From Verrucomicrobiota bacterium (GTDB lineage Bacteria; Verrucomicrobiota; Lentisphaeria; JABSQK01; JAJFLO01), in contig JAJFLQ010000040.1 of assembly GCA_021772615.1 (NCBI GenBank), positions 124,001 through 188,000 on the forward strand: a DNA stretch of 64,000 nucleotides, in the 5' to 3' direction. Positions 39,276-49,941 of the stretch are shown here, in pieces. How positions within the stretch are numbered: the first letter of the stretch is position 1; each line of letters opens with the position of its first letter. A model generated the notes under the pieces. It was given only the letters and a program-made list of their open reading frames with translations. It searched no databases and was not told the DNA's origin. The translations under genes and the position numbers were made by a program.

Positions 39276-39639
39276 GGATGCCCAGAATCTCCAATTTTTC
39301 TTTCACAACATCCTTGGTGAACGGCTTCATAACGAATTCGTTCGCACCGGCCTCGAGTGCCTCGACGACCCGCGCCATCTCCGACTCAGATGTGACCATC
39401 ATGAGTTGTAGTTTGTCGAAATCGGACTGCTCGCGTACCTTTTTTACGAAATCCAGGCCCGACATTTCCGGCATGTACCAGTCGACGAGCGCTACGTCCG
39501 GGCACTCTTTGCAGTCCTCGAGCAGTTTCAGCGCTTCCTTTCCGTCTCCCGCACCGCTTACATCAAACCCGATCTCTGAGAGCATTTGCATAAGAATCGT
39601 TCTCATGGCACGCGAGTCATCTATAACCATTGCTTTCAT
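39265..39639 (-). CDS. CheY-like single-domain response regulator
   Basis: MKAMVIDDSRAMRTILMQMLSEIGFDV...DVALVDWYMPEMSGLDFVKKVR...VMKPFTKDVVKEKLEIL. Confidence 0.93.
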   Translation of the reverse strand: MKAMVIDDSRAMRTILMQMLSEIGFDVSGAGDGKEALKLLEDCKECPDVALVDWYMPEMSGLDFVKKVREQSDFDKLQLMMVTSESEMARVVEALEAGANEFVMKPFTKDVVKEKLEILGIHAE

Positions 39640-39748
39640 ATATCGTTCCTTTTCCGGCAGCAGATCCGGCAACTGGAGTTGGTGGTTGCCGTAGCGCTCA
39701 CGACGTCTTGGCGTGACAGTTACCAACTGGCATCTCACCATCCAGTTT

Positions 39749-40126
39749 CTATTTATTTCGTTGAAGTGTTGTTTCGATCTTCGACTGCAAATCCTCGGGT
39801 TTGAACGGCTTTATCACGTAATTCGACGCGCCCGCTTTGATTGCCTCCATGACCTGGTCTTTCTCGGCCACCGATGTGCACATGATTATCGGCAGTTTTG
39901 CTCCTTCAGGCACGGATCGTATGTTACGGAGCGTCTCGATCCCGCTCATTTCCGGCATGTTGATATCGCAGAGCATGAAGTCGAAATTGTAATTGTGCTC
40001 AGTAAGTTTCTCCAACGCCATCTTGCCGTCGCTGGCCTCGACAATTTCCGTGATGCCCATCGTCTGAAGCACGCGTTTCTGGATTTTCCTCATTGTTGTT
40101 GAGTCGTCGGTTAGCAGCACTTTCAT
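39749..40126 (-). CDS. CheY-like single-domain response regulator
   Basis: MKVLLTDDSTTMRKIQKRVLQTMGITEIVEASDGKMAL...FMLCDINMPEMSGIETLRNIR...YVIKPFKPEDLQSKI. Confidence 0.93.
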   Translation of the reverse strand: MKVLLTDDSTTMRKIQKRVLQTMGITEIVEASDGKMALEKLTEHNYNFDFMLCDINMPEMSGIETLRNIRSVPEGAKLPIIMCTSVAEKDQVMEAIKAGASNYVIKPFKPEDLQSKIETTLQRNK

Positions 40127-40127
40127 C

Positions 40128-40592
40128 CTATTTTTCCTCCATTGAGATTTCGATATTAAACTTACCCCACTCCGGGAACGCCATGGGGATGACTATCCAG
40201 GGGGAATTCTCTTTTCCTGTCAATCTTTGCTCCTTGCCCATGATTACCGTAGGCAGGGCAAGTTTGATGTTCAGTCCATTGAGTTTTGCGGCAGCAGAGC
40301 CTGCAACGATGTTTAGAAGCTCTCCGAATCCGTCGAGGAGGTCCGGACTCGTGGCTTCAACTTCCTCGCCGAGAAACGAGGAAACGACCTTCATGCCCGT
40401 TTCGACGGACGTCGTCATAATGACCGCACCGCAGACCTTGCCCGAGAGTCCGAGTACGCCGACGAGATCGTAGGCGGCGAAGATACCGGCTTTTCGACAT
40501 AGTTTTCCATCTCGCTGGGGCCGCACGCCGACCATTGTGTCGTATGTTTCTACAGTGGCCTCGACGAAGGGATTTACATACTCGCTTTTCAT
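40128..40592 (-). CDS. CheX-like chemotaxis phosphatase
   Basis: VNPFVEATVETYDTMVGVRPQR...AAYDLVGVLGLSGKVCGAVIMTTSVETGMKVVSSFLG...DGFGELLNIVAGSAAAKLNG; E...N motif of the CheC/CheX family. Confidence 0.87.
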   Translation of the reverse strand: MKSEYVNPFVEATVETYDTMVGVRPQRDGKLCRKAGIFAAYDLVGVLGLSGKVCGAVIMTTSVETGMKVVSSFLGEEVEATSPDLLDGFGELLNIVAGSAAAKLNGLNIKLALPTVIMGKEQRLTGKENSPWIVIPMAFPEWGKFNIEISMEEK

Positions 40593-40796
40593 AGCGCATA
40601 CTCCCCGTGGCTAACCGGTTTTAGAGCCTGCGAAGCCGGCGCCAGTCGCGGTGGCATGGGAATCGTGGCTGCCCTTCTGATTAGTTGCAAACGTTCAAAA
40701 CACATGAGGTAACTCCTGCGGTTATGTTGATTTACGCTATAAAATGTTACCGTCTCGCTCCCGAATGAGGACGTCGACGGTGCTGCCAGGCGCCGA

Positions 40797-43076
40797 TTAG
40801 CAAACAAACTGGTCGACCAGGCGTTGCAGTTCCGTGGCCATACGTGTCAGATCCTGTGCCGAGTTCTGTGCGTTGGAGGCGCCTGTCCGGGTGGTTTCGG
40901 CAACCTGCACCACCTCGGTCATGTTCCGTGTGATTTCACTGCTGCCGCCGGCGACTTCGCTGATACGCATGCCGATCTCCGATGTCGTTGCGGTCTGCTC
41001 CTCAACCGCGCTGGCAACGGTGTTCTGAATGTCGCTGATCTGGTTGATGATGTTGCTGATTTCACCAATCGCAGTGACGGCGTTCTGGGTATCCCCCTGA
41101 ATTGCCTCAATGCGTCGGCCGATGTCTTCCGTCGCCTTGGCGGTTTCCTTGGCCAACTCCTTGACTTCATTCGCGACCACGGCGAAACCGCGGCCGGCGT
41201 CGCCGGCGCGAGCTGCCTCGATAGTTGCATTCAGCGCGAGCAGGTTGGTCTGTTCCGCAATTGAGGTGATCACATTGATCACCTTGCCTATCTCGGCGCT
41301 GCTTTCGCCGAGTTTGGCAATGGTACGGTTGGTTTTCTCGGCCGCGCTTACGGCGTCATTGGCGACACGTGCGGCGTCTGTCGTGTTTTTGGCGATTTCG
41401 TTGATACTCGCGCTCAGTTGTTCTGTGCTGGCGGCCACGGTTTGCGCGTTCGCCGTGATCTGATCCGACGACGTTGATGCAATACCAATCTTGTCCGACG
41501 TCAATTCTGCGTCCGTCGTCATCTTGCTGCTGACACTCGCCAATTCCGACGACGCGCCGGCCAGCGTTGTCGAGTTGTGGCCGATTGTCTGAATGGTTTC
41601 ACGCAGCCGGCTCACAGCCTGATTGAGGGCCTTGCCCATGCGTCCGATCTCGTCCTCGCTGGTCACGTCGAGATGTCCGGTAAGCTGCCCGGCAGCGACA
41701 GCTTCGAGAAGGTTCATCGTTTTAATCACAGGTGATATAATGCGTTTTGTGAAGACCACGGCGATCACGAAAATTAAGGTACCGGCGATAGCTACGATAC
41801 CGACCACTGTCAATGTCAGGCTGGATTTAACCTCGTCGCCGTACGTTTCCATGGTTTTTATGGCCGAGAACGCTTCATCGACGTTTATTTCCGCCAGCAG
41901 CGCCCAGCGAAGACCAATAATGGATACGGGGCAATAGCTGCTGAGGACCGTGCTGCCGTGGTAGCCGGTGATTACCTTCGAACCGGATTTCCCCGAAATA
42001 GCTTCCTTAACTGAAGAGGTTTCGACCTTGCCGTTGTTTGCGTCTTTGAACGACGCGATGACCGTACGGTGTTTCTGATCGCGGTAGGAATCGGAGCGCA
42101 TGAGGTAGTCGCCGCCCACCATGTACGTTTCTCCGGTATCGCCCAGTCCGGAGCGGTTGCTCATGATCTCCGTGATCCGATCCAGAGGCATCTGGAACAG
42201 GGCAACGCCCACCTTCTTGTCACCATCAAAAATAGGCGAGGCCACGAAGCTTGCGGGTGCATCGTAGGACGGGCGGTATTGCGCAAAATCGATGAGGAAA
42301 ACGGCGTCACGGTTGCCTGCCGCGTTGGCCTTTCGGAAGGCCTCGCCGAAGTTGGTCTGGGCATAAGGACCGTCGATCAGCGAGGTGGTGTAGTCAAGTT
42401 CCTTAAAGACGGAATAGATGATATCGCCGGTGTCAGGATCGGCGAGAAAGATGTCGTAGTATCCAAATTTCTCCAGATACGTTCGTATCACGGGGTGAAC
42501 GTCGTTGTGCAGGCGGCTGTATGTCGATCCGTCATTTCCGGCATCCAACAGGTGTTTTGAGCCGAGAGGGTTCTCGTTGTCGCTTATATAGGCGTACTGT
42601 AATGCCACAGAATCGTCGTCAAGACCGTTGTACATCCAGCTTACGTCGACCGTGGCCCCACTGTTCTGGTTGCTGTATTCCGGTGCGAATTCGGCTGTGT
42701 AGTAATGCTCGACGCTCTTCCGCATCGCGGCGAGCTTTTCGGGTGTGACCTCGTTTTCTTCGCGATAGCTGTCGAAATGGGTACGAAAATCGCGCATGGC
42801 ATTGACTACCATCAGGTCCTGTGAAAACGTGATGATCTGGTCATTAATGGTCTGGAAATAGCGCTCCGTAGCCGCTCCTTTGACCTCGCGCACGGCCTCA
42901 AGCTGAGCCGCAACCTGTTTCTTGAGCGCTTCCTCTGCGATCTGATTTGCATTATCCAGTGATTTGTCTGCTTTCGTATAGGATATGAAGGCGACTGTGA
43001 TCACCGGTACGAGACCGACGATCATGAAGACGGCCAGCAGTTTAGACCTCAGTGACGTATTCTTGTTCTTGCTCAT
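40797..43076 (-). CDS. Methyl-accepting chemotaxis protein with periplasmic Cache-type sensor
   Basis: N-terminal TM, Cache-like ...[24 protein letters not shown]..., HAMP, signalling hairpin [51 protein letters not shown]. Confidence 0.95.
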   Translation of the reverse strand: MSKNKNTSLRSKLLAVFMIVGLVPVITVAFISYTKADKSLDNANQIAEEALKKQVAAQLEAVREVKGAATERYFQTINDQIITFSQDLMVVNAMRDFRTHFDSYREENEVTPEKLAAMRKSVEHYYTAEFAPEYSNQNSGATVDVSWMYNGLDDDSVALQYAYISDNENPLGSKHLLDAGNDGSTYSRLHNDVHPVIRTYLEKFGYYDIFLADPDTGDIIYSVFKELDYTTSLIDGPYAQTNFGEAFRKANAAGNRDAVFLIDFAQYRPSYDAPASFVASPIFDGDKKVGVALFQMPLDRITEIMSNRSGLGDTGETYMVGGDYLMRSDSYRDQKHRTVIASFKDANNGKVETSSVKEAISGKSGSKVITGYHGSTVLSSYCPVSIIGLRWALLAEINVDEAFSAIKTMETYGDEVKSSLTLTVVGIVAIAGTLIFVIAVVFTKRIISPVIKTMNLLEAVAAGQLTGHLDVTSEDEIGRMGKALNQAVSRLRETIQTIGHNSTTLAGASSELASVSSKMTTDAELTSDKIGIASTSSDQITANAQTVAASTEQLSASINEIAKNTTDAARVANDAVSAAEKTNRTIAKLGESSAEIGKVINVITSIAEQTNLLALNATIEAARAGDAGRGFAVVANEVKELAKETAKATEDIGRRIEAIQGDTQNAVTAIGEISNIINQISDIQNTVASAVEEQTATTSEIGMRISEVAGGSSEITRNMTEVVQVAETTRTGASNAQNSAQDLTRMATELQRLVDQFVC

Positions 43077-43323
43077 GATAGTACCCCCTGTGTTGGGATT
43101 TGTTGGGCCGGACGCGGCACAGCAGCCCGAAGTGCTACGCGTGTCCGGTCGTTTGTCTTGCTTTGTTCGTTGTTAAACATATTGTTGCGATTCGCCCAAT
43201 ATGACGTTTCTCCAATCCGGTGTCCCAATGCCCGTTTCCCGTTGCCGTCGCGAATGCCTGCTCCATTGCCGGCTCTTTCCCTGTCAATGTCCTATCTGTA
43301 CGCCAATTAATATCGTGACATCC

Positions 43324-43764
43324 TCAAGCGGCGCTGTCCATCGCGATTGTTTTGTCGCAATTCAGTATCAACAGTAGCCGACCTTCCAGTTTATAGGCGC
43401 CACTGATCAACTCGCGTGCGCTGCCCTCAAGTGTTTCCGGGGGCTCTTCAAAGAGATTTTCCGGGACATCGAGGACGTCGCCGATCTTATCGACCAGAAA
43501 GCTGACAACCTCTCCATCGATCCGCATGATGACGTTCATTGGCGGTGTGTCGTCCGGGCGCGGCGGCAATGTAAGACGCAACCGCAAATCCAGTGCCGTG
43601 ATGATCTGGCCGCGGAGATTAATCAGCCCCGTGATCACCTCCGACGCCAGCGGCACGTGTGTAAAGTCCTGCTGTTTTATGATTTCCTGTACGTTCGCGA
43701 CGTCGACGCCGAAATAGTACTTATCGAGAAAAAATGTGCAGTATTGACGTGTGTCGGCCATCAT
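43324..43764 (-). CDS. cheW: Chemotaxis coupling protein
   Basis: YCTFFLDKYYFGVDVANVQEIIKQQDFTHVPLASEVITGLINLRGQIITALDLRLRL...VVSFLVDKIGDVLDV. Confidence 0.94.
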   Translation of the reverse strand: MMADTRQYCTFFLDKYYFGVDVANVQEIIKQQDFTHVPLASEVITGLINLRGQIITALDLRLRLTLPPRPDDTPPMNVIMRIDGEVVSFLVDKIGDVLDVPENLFEEPPETLEGSARELISGAYKLEGRLLLILNCDKTIAMDSAA

Positions 43765-43782
43765 AGCCTCCTCGTTACTGAA

Positions 43783-45021
43783 TTAATATTTGTATAGGAG
43801 TCGCAGCCAGGCGACTTCTTCGTCCGTAGTCGGGTTCGATGTATTCTTGCCGTCGGTTTCATTGTAATACGCCAATCGAATCTGCCCGGTGAGATTTTCG
43901 GTGATGCCTCGTGTAATATCGAGGTCGATCTCGTCGCCATAGTTCTTGTCGAAACGCGTGCCGCCGGCACTATTCTCGGTGGTGTCAAACATGTGGTAGC
44001 GCAGCAGTACCTTTGCATCAAGAATAGACGTTCCGACTTGTACGTAGACGTCCTCAAGACCGCCCGCCAGTGTGCCCGCGTTCGTTGCGAGGAATTGGTC
44101 CGCCCACCCGTTGAATTTGTGAGCCGTGCTGTAGAGCGTGCTGAACGGCAGGTCTTTTCCGTCCTGACCCGAAATGCGGTTGTAACCAATGCCGAAGCCG
44201 ACTGCTTCAAGATTGAGTCCCACGAAGGCGTTGATCATATCGCCGTTGTGCCGCTTGCCATCCTGATAGTCACCCTGGTAGGCATAGGCAATGTCGTAGC
44301 GCACGATGTCGGCGAGTTGCCCGTTTGCGCGGACCCCGTAGGTCGCGGAATCCTGGGCCGTGGGCGTCGAAATCTCGGTGTCAAGGAGATAGGAAAACGC
44401 AGTAAGATTATTCTGATCATCGATGGCGTAGCGTGCGTTCAAGAGGATCAGGTGGTCAAGGTCGACGTGTGTGAGAAAAATGGTATTCACCTGACCGATC
44501 AGGGCGCCGTACAGCGTGAGGCCCGGAATAGACTGGTTGCTGAAGCTGACTGCATCGAACGATTGGCCGTTCTGGCGCCAGTTTACGTTGCCGATCAGGC
44601 GTGCGTCGTCGAGGACGATTTCCTGACGACCGAGGCGCAGCCGCGTGTCCGGCACTCCTGTATAATCGACATATGCCTGGTGAACGCGTTCACCGTCTGG
44701 ATCGCCGATTACATCCCGGCCTGCTTCACCGCCGCCGGGAAAGCGGAAGTCTTCCACCAGGTTGGCGAGGCCGTGAAACTGTATGAATGCGCTGGTGTCG
44801 CGGTATTCCGCGGTTCGATAGCCGAGTCTCAGGCGCAGGTTGAGCCCTCTGGCGGGCGCCAGCGCGTCGTCTGTCGATGAGTATTCGAACCCCAATCGCA
44901 ACTGTATACTCGCCTGTCCCTCGCGTATTGCTTCACCCAGTGAATCGGCGGTTTCCGCCATGCCCGAGGTCCCCACCAGGATTCCCAGAACGATTACCGC
45001 GTTACGTACGTTCTTGCTCAT
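43783..45021 (-). CDS. Alginate-export-like outer-membrane porin
   Basis: Signal peptide, LRLRLGYRTAEYRDTSAFIQFHGLANL...VHQAYVDYTGVPDTRLRLGRQEIVLDDARLIGNVNWRQNGQSFDAVSF; terminal ...WLRLLYKY. Confidence 0.85.
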   Translation of the reverse strand: MSKNVRNAVIVLGILVGTSGMAETADSLGEAIREGQASIQLRLGFEYSSTDDALAPARGLNLRLRLGYRTAEYRDTSAFIQFHGLANLVEDFRFPGGGEAGRDVIGDPDGERVHQAYVDYTGVPDTRLRLGRQEIVLDDARLIGNVNWRQNGQSFDAVSFSNQSIPGLTLYGALIGQVNTIFLTHVDLDHLILLNARYAIDDQNNLTAFSYLLDTEISTPTAQDSATYGVRANGQLADIVRYDIAYAYQGDYQDGKRHNGDMINAFVGLNLEAVGFGIGYNRISGQDGKDLPFSTLYSTAHKFNGWADQFLATNAGTLAGGLEDVYVQVGTSILDAKVLLRYHMFDTTENSAGGTRFDKNYGDEIDLDITRGITENLTGQIRLAYYNETDGKNTSNPTTDEEVAWLRLLYKY

Positions 45022-45112
45022 GTGTTGCTCCCTATGCTTTTTTGTTTTTCTACTGTGGTTACGATGTTGCGATGCCCTTTACCTGCCAGAAGGGACCGTC
45101 GCGTTTGACGGA

Positions 45113-47431
45113 TCACGTCGTTACCAGATGATTGTTTTGCAGATCGCGCGATTCATCCACCGCGGTTATGGCTGCTGCGGCGCCGTTGGAACCGAAATCG
45201 AGACCTGCCAGCGTGATGATGGTCTCGACATCCAATAGTTCGTGAACGCGTTCCCGAATGACCGCTGTACCCGTGGCGCCGTGGCGCGTCGCCTTGCCCT
45301 GGACGTCGACAACTTCTTCCACGATGTCCGTGATCTTATCCACCACAAGACCGATGCTCACGCCTTTGTTCGTGTACACCACAACCTGCATGGTTGTGGC
45401 GCCGATTTTGGCGGTGTCCGCCACAGAATCGCTGTGGCCGAAGACGTCCGACACGAAAATCAGCGGCAGGATTTGGCCGCGGTATTGAATGACATACTGG
45501 CCGCCGACCGATTCTATCCGGGTACTCTGGAATTCCTCGAGGCGCGCCACGACGTTCAGCGGGATCGCCATTCGGCTGCCATCATTGAGGTTGAATAAAA
45601 GAAGTGTCTGGGCGTTGTCTTTGGCAGCCGTAATTCTGCTGTCGTGCTCGTCGCTCAACAACCGATCTCTCGTCTCCGAAACCACGCGGGCGTATTGAGC
45701 CAGTCCCGTGACGTCGAGAATCAATGCAACCTTGCCGTCACCCAATATCGTGGCGCCTGCGAATACGGAAAGATCCTTAACCAGTTTCCCAAGCGGCTTC
45801 ACGACGATTTCCTGACTGTCGTTGATTTCATCCACGACCAGGCAGAACTTACGCTCATCTGCCTGCAGCACAACGATGTTGAGTATGGTGTCTTCTTGAC
45901 TATCGCCGCCGCCGTTGTTCGTATGCGGGGCGATCGCGAGCTGCCGGTCCAGATACACAACGGGCAGCAGCTGTCCACGCAACCGGTATAGTGGCGAGCC
46001 GTGGATGGTCTCGATGCTGCTGCGTGCCGCGTCGCCCTCGAGTCGTACCAGCTCCAGCAAATTGACCTGCGGGATGGCGAAACGCTCCCTGGCACAGGTG
46101 ACGAGCAGTGCCGGTACGATAGCGAGCGTGAGGGGTATTTTTACCTTCATCGTCGCGCCTTGTCCCGTTTCGCTCTGGATGTCGACCGTACCGCCGATTT
46201 TCTCGATGTTCGTCTTGACTACATCCATACCGACACCGCGTCCGGATACGTTCGACACCTTTGCGGCGGTAGAAAACCCGGCTGCGAATATAAGATACTG
46301 AAGCTCGCGTTCGGACATCTTCTCTGCCTGCTCGGGCGTGATGATGCCGACCTTCAATGCCTTTTCGCGAACCCGCTTGGTGTTGATGCCGCCGCCGTCG
46401 TCGGCGATCTCGATTATAACCTGGCCGCTTTCATGGCGGGCGCGCAAGGTTATCCGGCCTTCTTCCGTTTTACCCATGGCAACACGGACGTCCGGGGACT
46501 CAAGGCCGTGGTCCACCGAGTTACGGATGATGTGCGTAAGCGGGTCCTTGATGGCCTCGATAATCGTTTTGTCCAGCTCGGTGTCTTTGCCCTCCATCTC
46601 GACCCGGATATTCTTGCCGCATTGCTGGGCGAGATCGCGCACGACCCGGGGTATCTTGCCCCAGATAGTGTTGATAGGTTGCATGCGCGTTTTCATGACG
46701 CCTTCCTGCAGCTCCGACGTAATCATGTTCAGTCGTTGCGACGCCGAGCAAAGCGAAGGATCTTCACTTCCGGCGATGTGCTGAAGAATTTGATTCCGGG
46801 ACAACACCAGTTCACCGACCAGTGTCATCAGGCGGTCGAGCAGGGCGACATCTACACGAATGCTGCTGTCCGCGATGCCATGTGACCGTGACTGGGACGG
46901 CGCCGCGTCCGGGGTATCCTGCATGGATGAAATCGCCGCCGCCGCGGGCTGTGTATTCAGCAGTTCGTTGATCTCCTCACCGGCTTCGATGATGTCCGAG
47001 TTTAGTGCCGCCGCCGTCGCTTCAGGTAAACTTCCCGCCTGTTGCAACGTTGTCAGGTCTGCGATCAAGGCTTCATACGTATCAGCCGGTTCCGTGCCTG
47101 TGGCTTCGATTTCGGTGAGGTTGTTTTTTACCGCATCTACCATCTTTAACAGGCAATTGGTAATTTCCGCGGTCAATACCCTTTTGCGGTCCCGCAGCTG
47201 GCTCAGCAGATTCTCACCCACATGCGTAAGGGATTCCAGGTTGTTGAAGCCGAGAAAGCCGCAGGTTCCCTTGATGGTGTGGACACAGCGGAATATCCGC
47301 GATATCAATTCATGGTTTTCCGGATGTCGTTCGAGCTGCACAAGGTCGTGGTCGACCTGCTCAAGCCCCTCATGGCTCTCCAGGATAAATTCCTTCACGA
47401 TATCCGCCATACTGTCATTGTATTCGCTCAT
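45113..47431 (-). CDS. cheA: Chemotaxis histidine kinase CheA (Hpt, dimerisation, ATPase, two CheW-like domains)
   Basis: RIFRCVHTIKGTCGFLGFNNLESLTHVGENLL; LDRLMTLVGELVLSRNQIL...NSVDHGLESPDVR...GRGVGMDVVKTNIEKIGGTVDI; tandem CheW-like C-terminal domains. Start at MSEYNDSMAD. Confidence 0.95.
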   Translation of the reverse strand: MSEYNDSMADIVKEFILESHEGLEQVDHDLVQLERHPENHELISRIFRCVHTIKGTCGFLGFNNLESLTHVGENLLSQLRDRKRVLTAEITNCLLKMVDAVKNNLTEIEATGTEPADTYEALIADLTTLQQAGSLPEATAAALNSDIIEAGEEINELLNTQPAAAAISSMQDTPDAAPSQSRSHGIADSSIRVDVALLDRLMTLVGELVLSRNQILQHIAGSEDPSLCSASQRLNMITSELQEGVMKTRMQPINTIWGKIPRVVRDLAQQCGKNIRVEMEGKDTELDKTIIEAIKDPLTHIIRNSVDHGLESPDVRVAMGKTEEGRITLRARHESGQVIIEIADDGGGINTKRVREKALKVGIITPEQAEKMSERELQYLIFAAGFSTAAKVSNVSGRGVGMDVVKTNIEKIGGTVDIQSETGQGATMKVKIPLTLAIVPALLVTCARERFAIPQVNLLELVRLEGDAARSSIETIHGSPLYRLRGQLLPVVYLDRQLAIAPHTNNGGGDSQEDTILNIVVLQADERKFCLVVDEINDSQEIVVKPLGKLVKDLSVFAGATILGDGKVALILDVTGLAQYARVVSETRDRLLSDEHDSRITAAKDNAQTLLLFNLNDGSRMAIPLNVVARLEEFQSTRIESVGGQYVIQYRGQILPLIFVSDVFGHSDSVADTAKIGATTMQVVVYTNKGVSIGLVVDKITDIVEEVVDVQGKATRHGATGTAVIRERVHELLDVETIITLAGLDFGSNGAAAAITAVDESRDLQNNHLVTT

Positions 47432-47534
47432 AAGAACACCTGTTGGTGTGTTGGTTTTGCGTTGCAGGCGATGTGCCGGCGGTACCGCACAAATCCGTGT
47501 GCGGCGCACCGGCCGGCGCCATTGTAATGCCGTA

Positions 47535-49202
47535 TTAGTATTTGAATGCCGATACCAGACCTCTGAGTTGGTCGGCCATGTTCTGAAGCTCCATGGTTGC
47601 CTTCTGGGTGTTTACTATCGCTTCTTCCGTGCCGCGAGCGTTGTCCGCGACACCGTTGATGTTGCGCGCGATCTCGCTGGTGCCTCCGGCGCAGATGCCG
47701 AGGTTGCGGCCCATTTCGCTGGTGGTCGCCGTCTGCTCTTCTACTGCGCTCGCGATTGTCATAGAGATGTCATTGACTTGCTCGATAACCGAACTGATCT
47801 GGGTGATTGCCTGTATCGCCTCATTGGTATCGATCTGGATCGTCTCGATCTTGCGGCTGATATCTTCGGTTGCCGTCGAGGTTTGTTTTGCCAGCTCTTT
47901 GACCTCGTTGGCAACGACTGCGAAGCCTTTGCCTGCATCGCCGGCGCGCGCTGCCTCGATCGTTGCATTCAGGGCCAGCAGGTTGGTCTGCTCGGCAATC
48001 GAGGTGATCATATTGCTGATATGGCTGATCTCCTTGCTGCTGTCGCTGAGTTTCGTTATTGTTCGGTTGGCCTGATCGGAGGCCTCGACGGCTGACGATG
48101 CCACGCTTGCCGCGCTGTTGGCGTTGTGCGCGATCTCACGAATGCTGGCGCCCATCTCTTCGACTCCGGCCGCTGCGGACTCGACATTGTTGCTTATCTC
48201 CTGTGCCGATCCCGCGACCGTTCCTGCCTGCGACGAGGTTTCCTGTGCGTTGCGCGTCATGTTGGTACTCAGGTCGGACAGCCGTGAGGATGAATGGGTG
48301 AGGGTATCGATACTCTGGACGATCGACTTCATGAAGGTCTGGATGCGCTCCACCGTCTCGTTCAACGCGCCGGACATCTGCCCGACCTCGTCGTTGTTCT
48401 CTATGGCAACGCGCTGCGTGAGATCTCCGGAACCGACTCGATCAAGCACGCCGACCGTGCGTTTCATCCGCGACGATACAGCCTTGAGGATAAAGAAGAT
48501 TGTGACGATTATGAGCGCCACCGAACCAACAGCGATCAGGGAAACATTGCGCACGATGACTGCGTTTGCGGCCAACTGCTGATCGATCGGGGAAACCACT
48601 TCGAGCACGCCGCGAACATCGCCGAGTTTCCAGTCGTTCTTGGGCGTCTGCGGGTGGTTGTTGTGGCAGTCGACGCATGCCTGTGCCGCCATGCGATCCG
48701 CGATTGCGACTCGCACGACCGGGACGCCGTCGATGCTTTCTTCCCGTACGTACGTATCGTCCGGGCTGGTCTTGAAATGCTCGACTGCATCCGCGCCGAA
48801 CCCGTCGAGCGCGCGATTCTTGCGGTTCGGAAACGGGAATTCGCTGTACAGCTTCAATTCCTGCCCGCCGACATTTTCTTTGAGCTGCTTGCTGAGGTCA
48901 TGAATCATTGTTGCGGGCAGCGGAATCGCGTTGGGATCGTTGGCATGTTCGATAGCTATCTTCGCGCCGCCATTGGCCTTGACGACCGACACGATGTTTT
49001 TCGTGTAGTAGGACCGCAGCTCCTTGAACTGTTTGATCGTGTTGATCCCGCTTGCCTGTGATTGCGCCACTGTCGCTGTCCGCGAGGCGCGGACCATGTA
49101 GGTAACGATCATTCCTACTCCTACCAGTACGATCGCTACAATGGGTAATAGTGATTTGATAAGGATGGATTGCTTTTTGCTTAACTTTCCGATTGTGGCC
49201 AT
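47535..49202 (-). CDS. Methyl-accepting chemotaxis protein with Tll0287-like c-type haem sensor domain
   Basis: Periplasmic region ...[46 protein letters not shown] (CxxCH), HAMP, signalling hairpin. Confidence 0.93.
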   Translation of the reverse strand: MATIGKLSKKQSILIKSLLPIVAIVLVGVGMIVTYMVRASRTATVAQSQASGINTIKQFKELRSYYTKNIVSVVKANGGAKIAIEHANDPNAIPLPATMIHDLSKQLKENVGGQELKLYSEFPFPNRKNRALDGFGADAVEHFKTSPDDTYVREESIDGVPVVRVAIADRMAAQACVDCHNNHPQTPKNDWKLGDVRGVLEVVSPIDQQLAANAVIVRNVSLIAVGSVALIIVTIFFILKAVSSRMKRTVGVLDRVGSGDLTQRVAIENNDEVGQMSGALNETVERIQTFMKSIVQSIDTLTHSSSRLSDLSTNMTRNAQETSSQAGTVAGSAQEISNNVESAAAGVEEMGASIREIAHNANSAASVASSAVEASDQANRTITKLSDSSKEISHISNMITSIAEQTNLLALNATIEAARAGDAGKGFAVVANEVKELAKQTSTATEDISRKIETIQIDTNEAIQAITQISSVIEQVNDISMTIASAVEEQTATTSEMGRNLGICAGGTSEIARNINGVADNARGTEEAIVNTQKATMELQNMADQLRGLVSAFKY

Positions 49203-49941
49203 AGTGTCTTGTGCTCCTTGCTATCGAGTGTTGTTTTTACTCTGTGTTCGTGGATTGCCATCGGTGGCGCAATAATCGCGAGTAGAGCCACCTATCCTGT
49301 TGATGTTCAGTGTGTTAAGCCGTAAATGCATGCGGGGTTGATTTTATTGGTTCCGTTTGCTCCTCTCGTTTGCTTACCGCATCCTGTCTGATGTTCTCTC
49401 CCACAACATGTTATCACCGCGTCGGTGCGTCCCAAAAAAATGACGCAACTGCCACGCGATTTCGGTCTTCTCACTGCTTTATCGACCGGTCTGCCGATGA
49501 GTTTAGGTTGTTTTGATGAATTTCACCAAACACCGGTGGTCACGGCAACTCTTTGATATCGGACCACTTAATCCCACCATTACTCAAGACCGGATTTTCT
49601 CTTCGCATCTTTAATGCCAGCGCCAGTCGACGGTGCCATGTCACGCATGATGCATGCCAGCAGCGACGCGGCAGCTGCTGTTGCGGCCGGTCGGTTACGT
49701 AGTGATCCTGCCATCGCGGGCATTCAGGTGCCATGGATGTCCTGGCGCACACGGCAATTTTCGGCGGCTGTGGCTGTGGCGTCGTTTCTGTCACGTCACA
49801 AAGTCCGACACATGGAGCCAGCCGTCAACGATGGCATCGAAATTGCGATCCAATAGCGCGGTCTGCCAGAGGTGTCCGGACTGGCGACACCTTAATGGCG
49901 AGATTCACGAGCTGTAATCGGACTTCCACCCGTGGTGAGGC

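Noticed and set aside
49203-49941. Short ORFs in the gap between the haem MCP and the hybrid kinase
   Set aside because: No recognisable domains and mutually overlapping frames; best treated as intergenic sequence unless a search shows homology.
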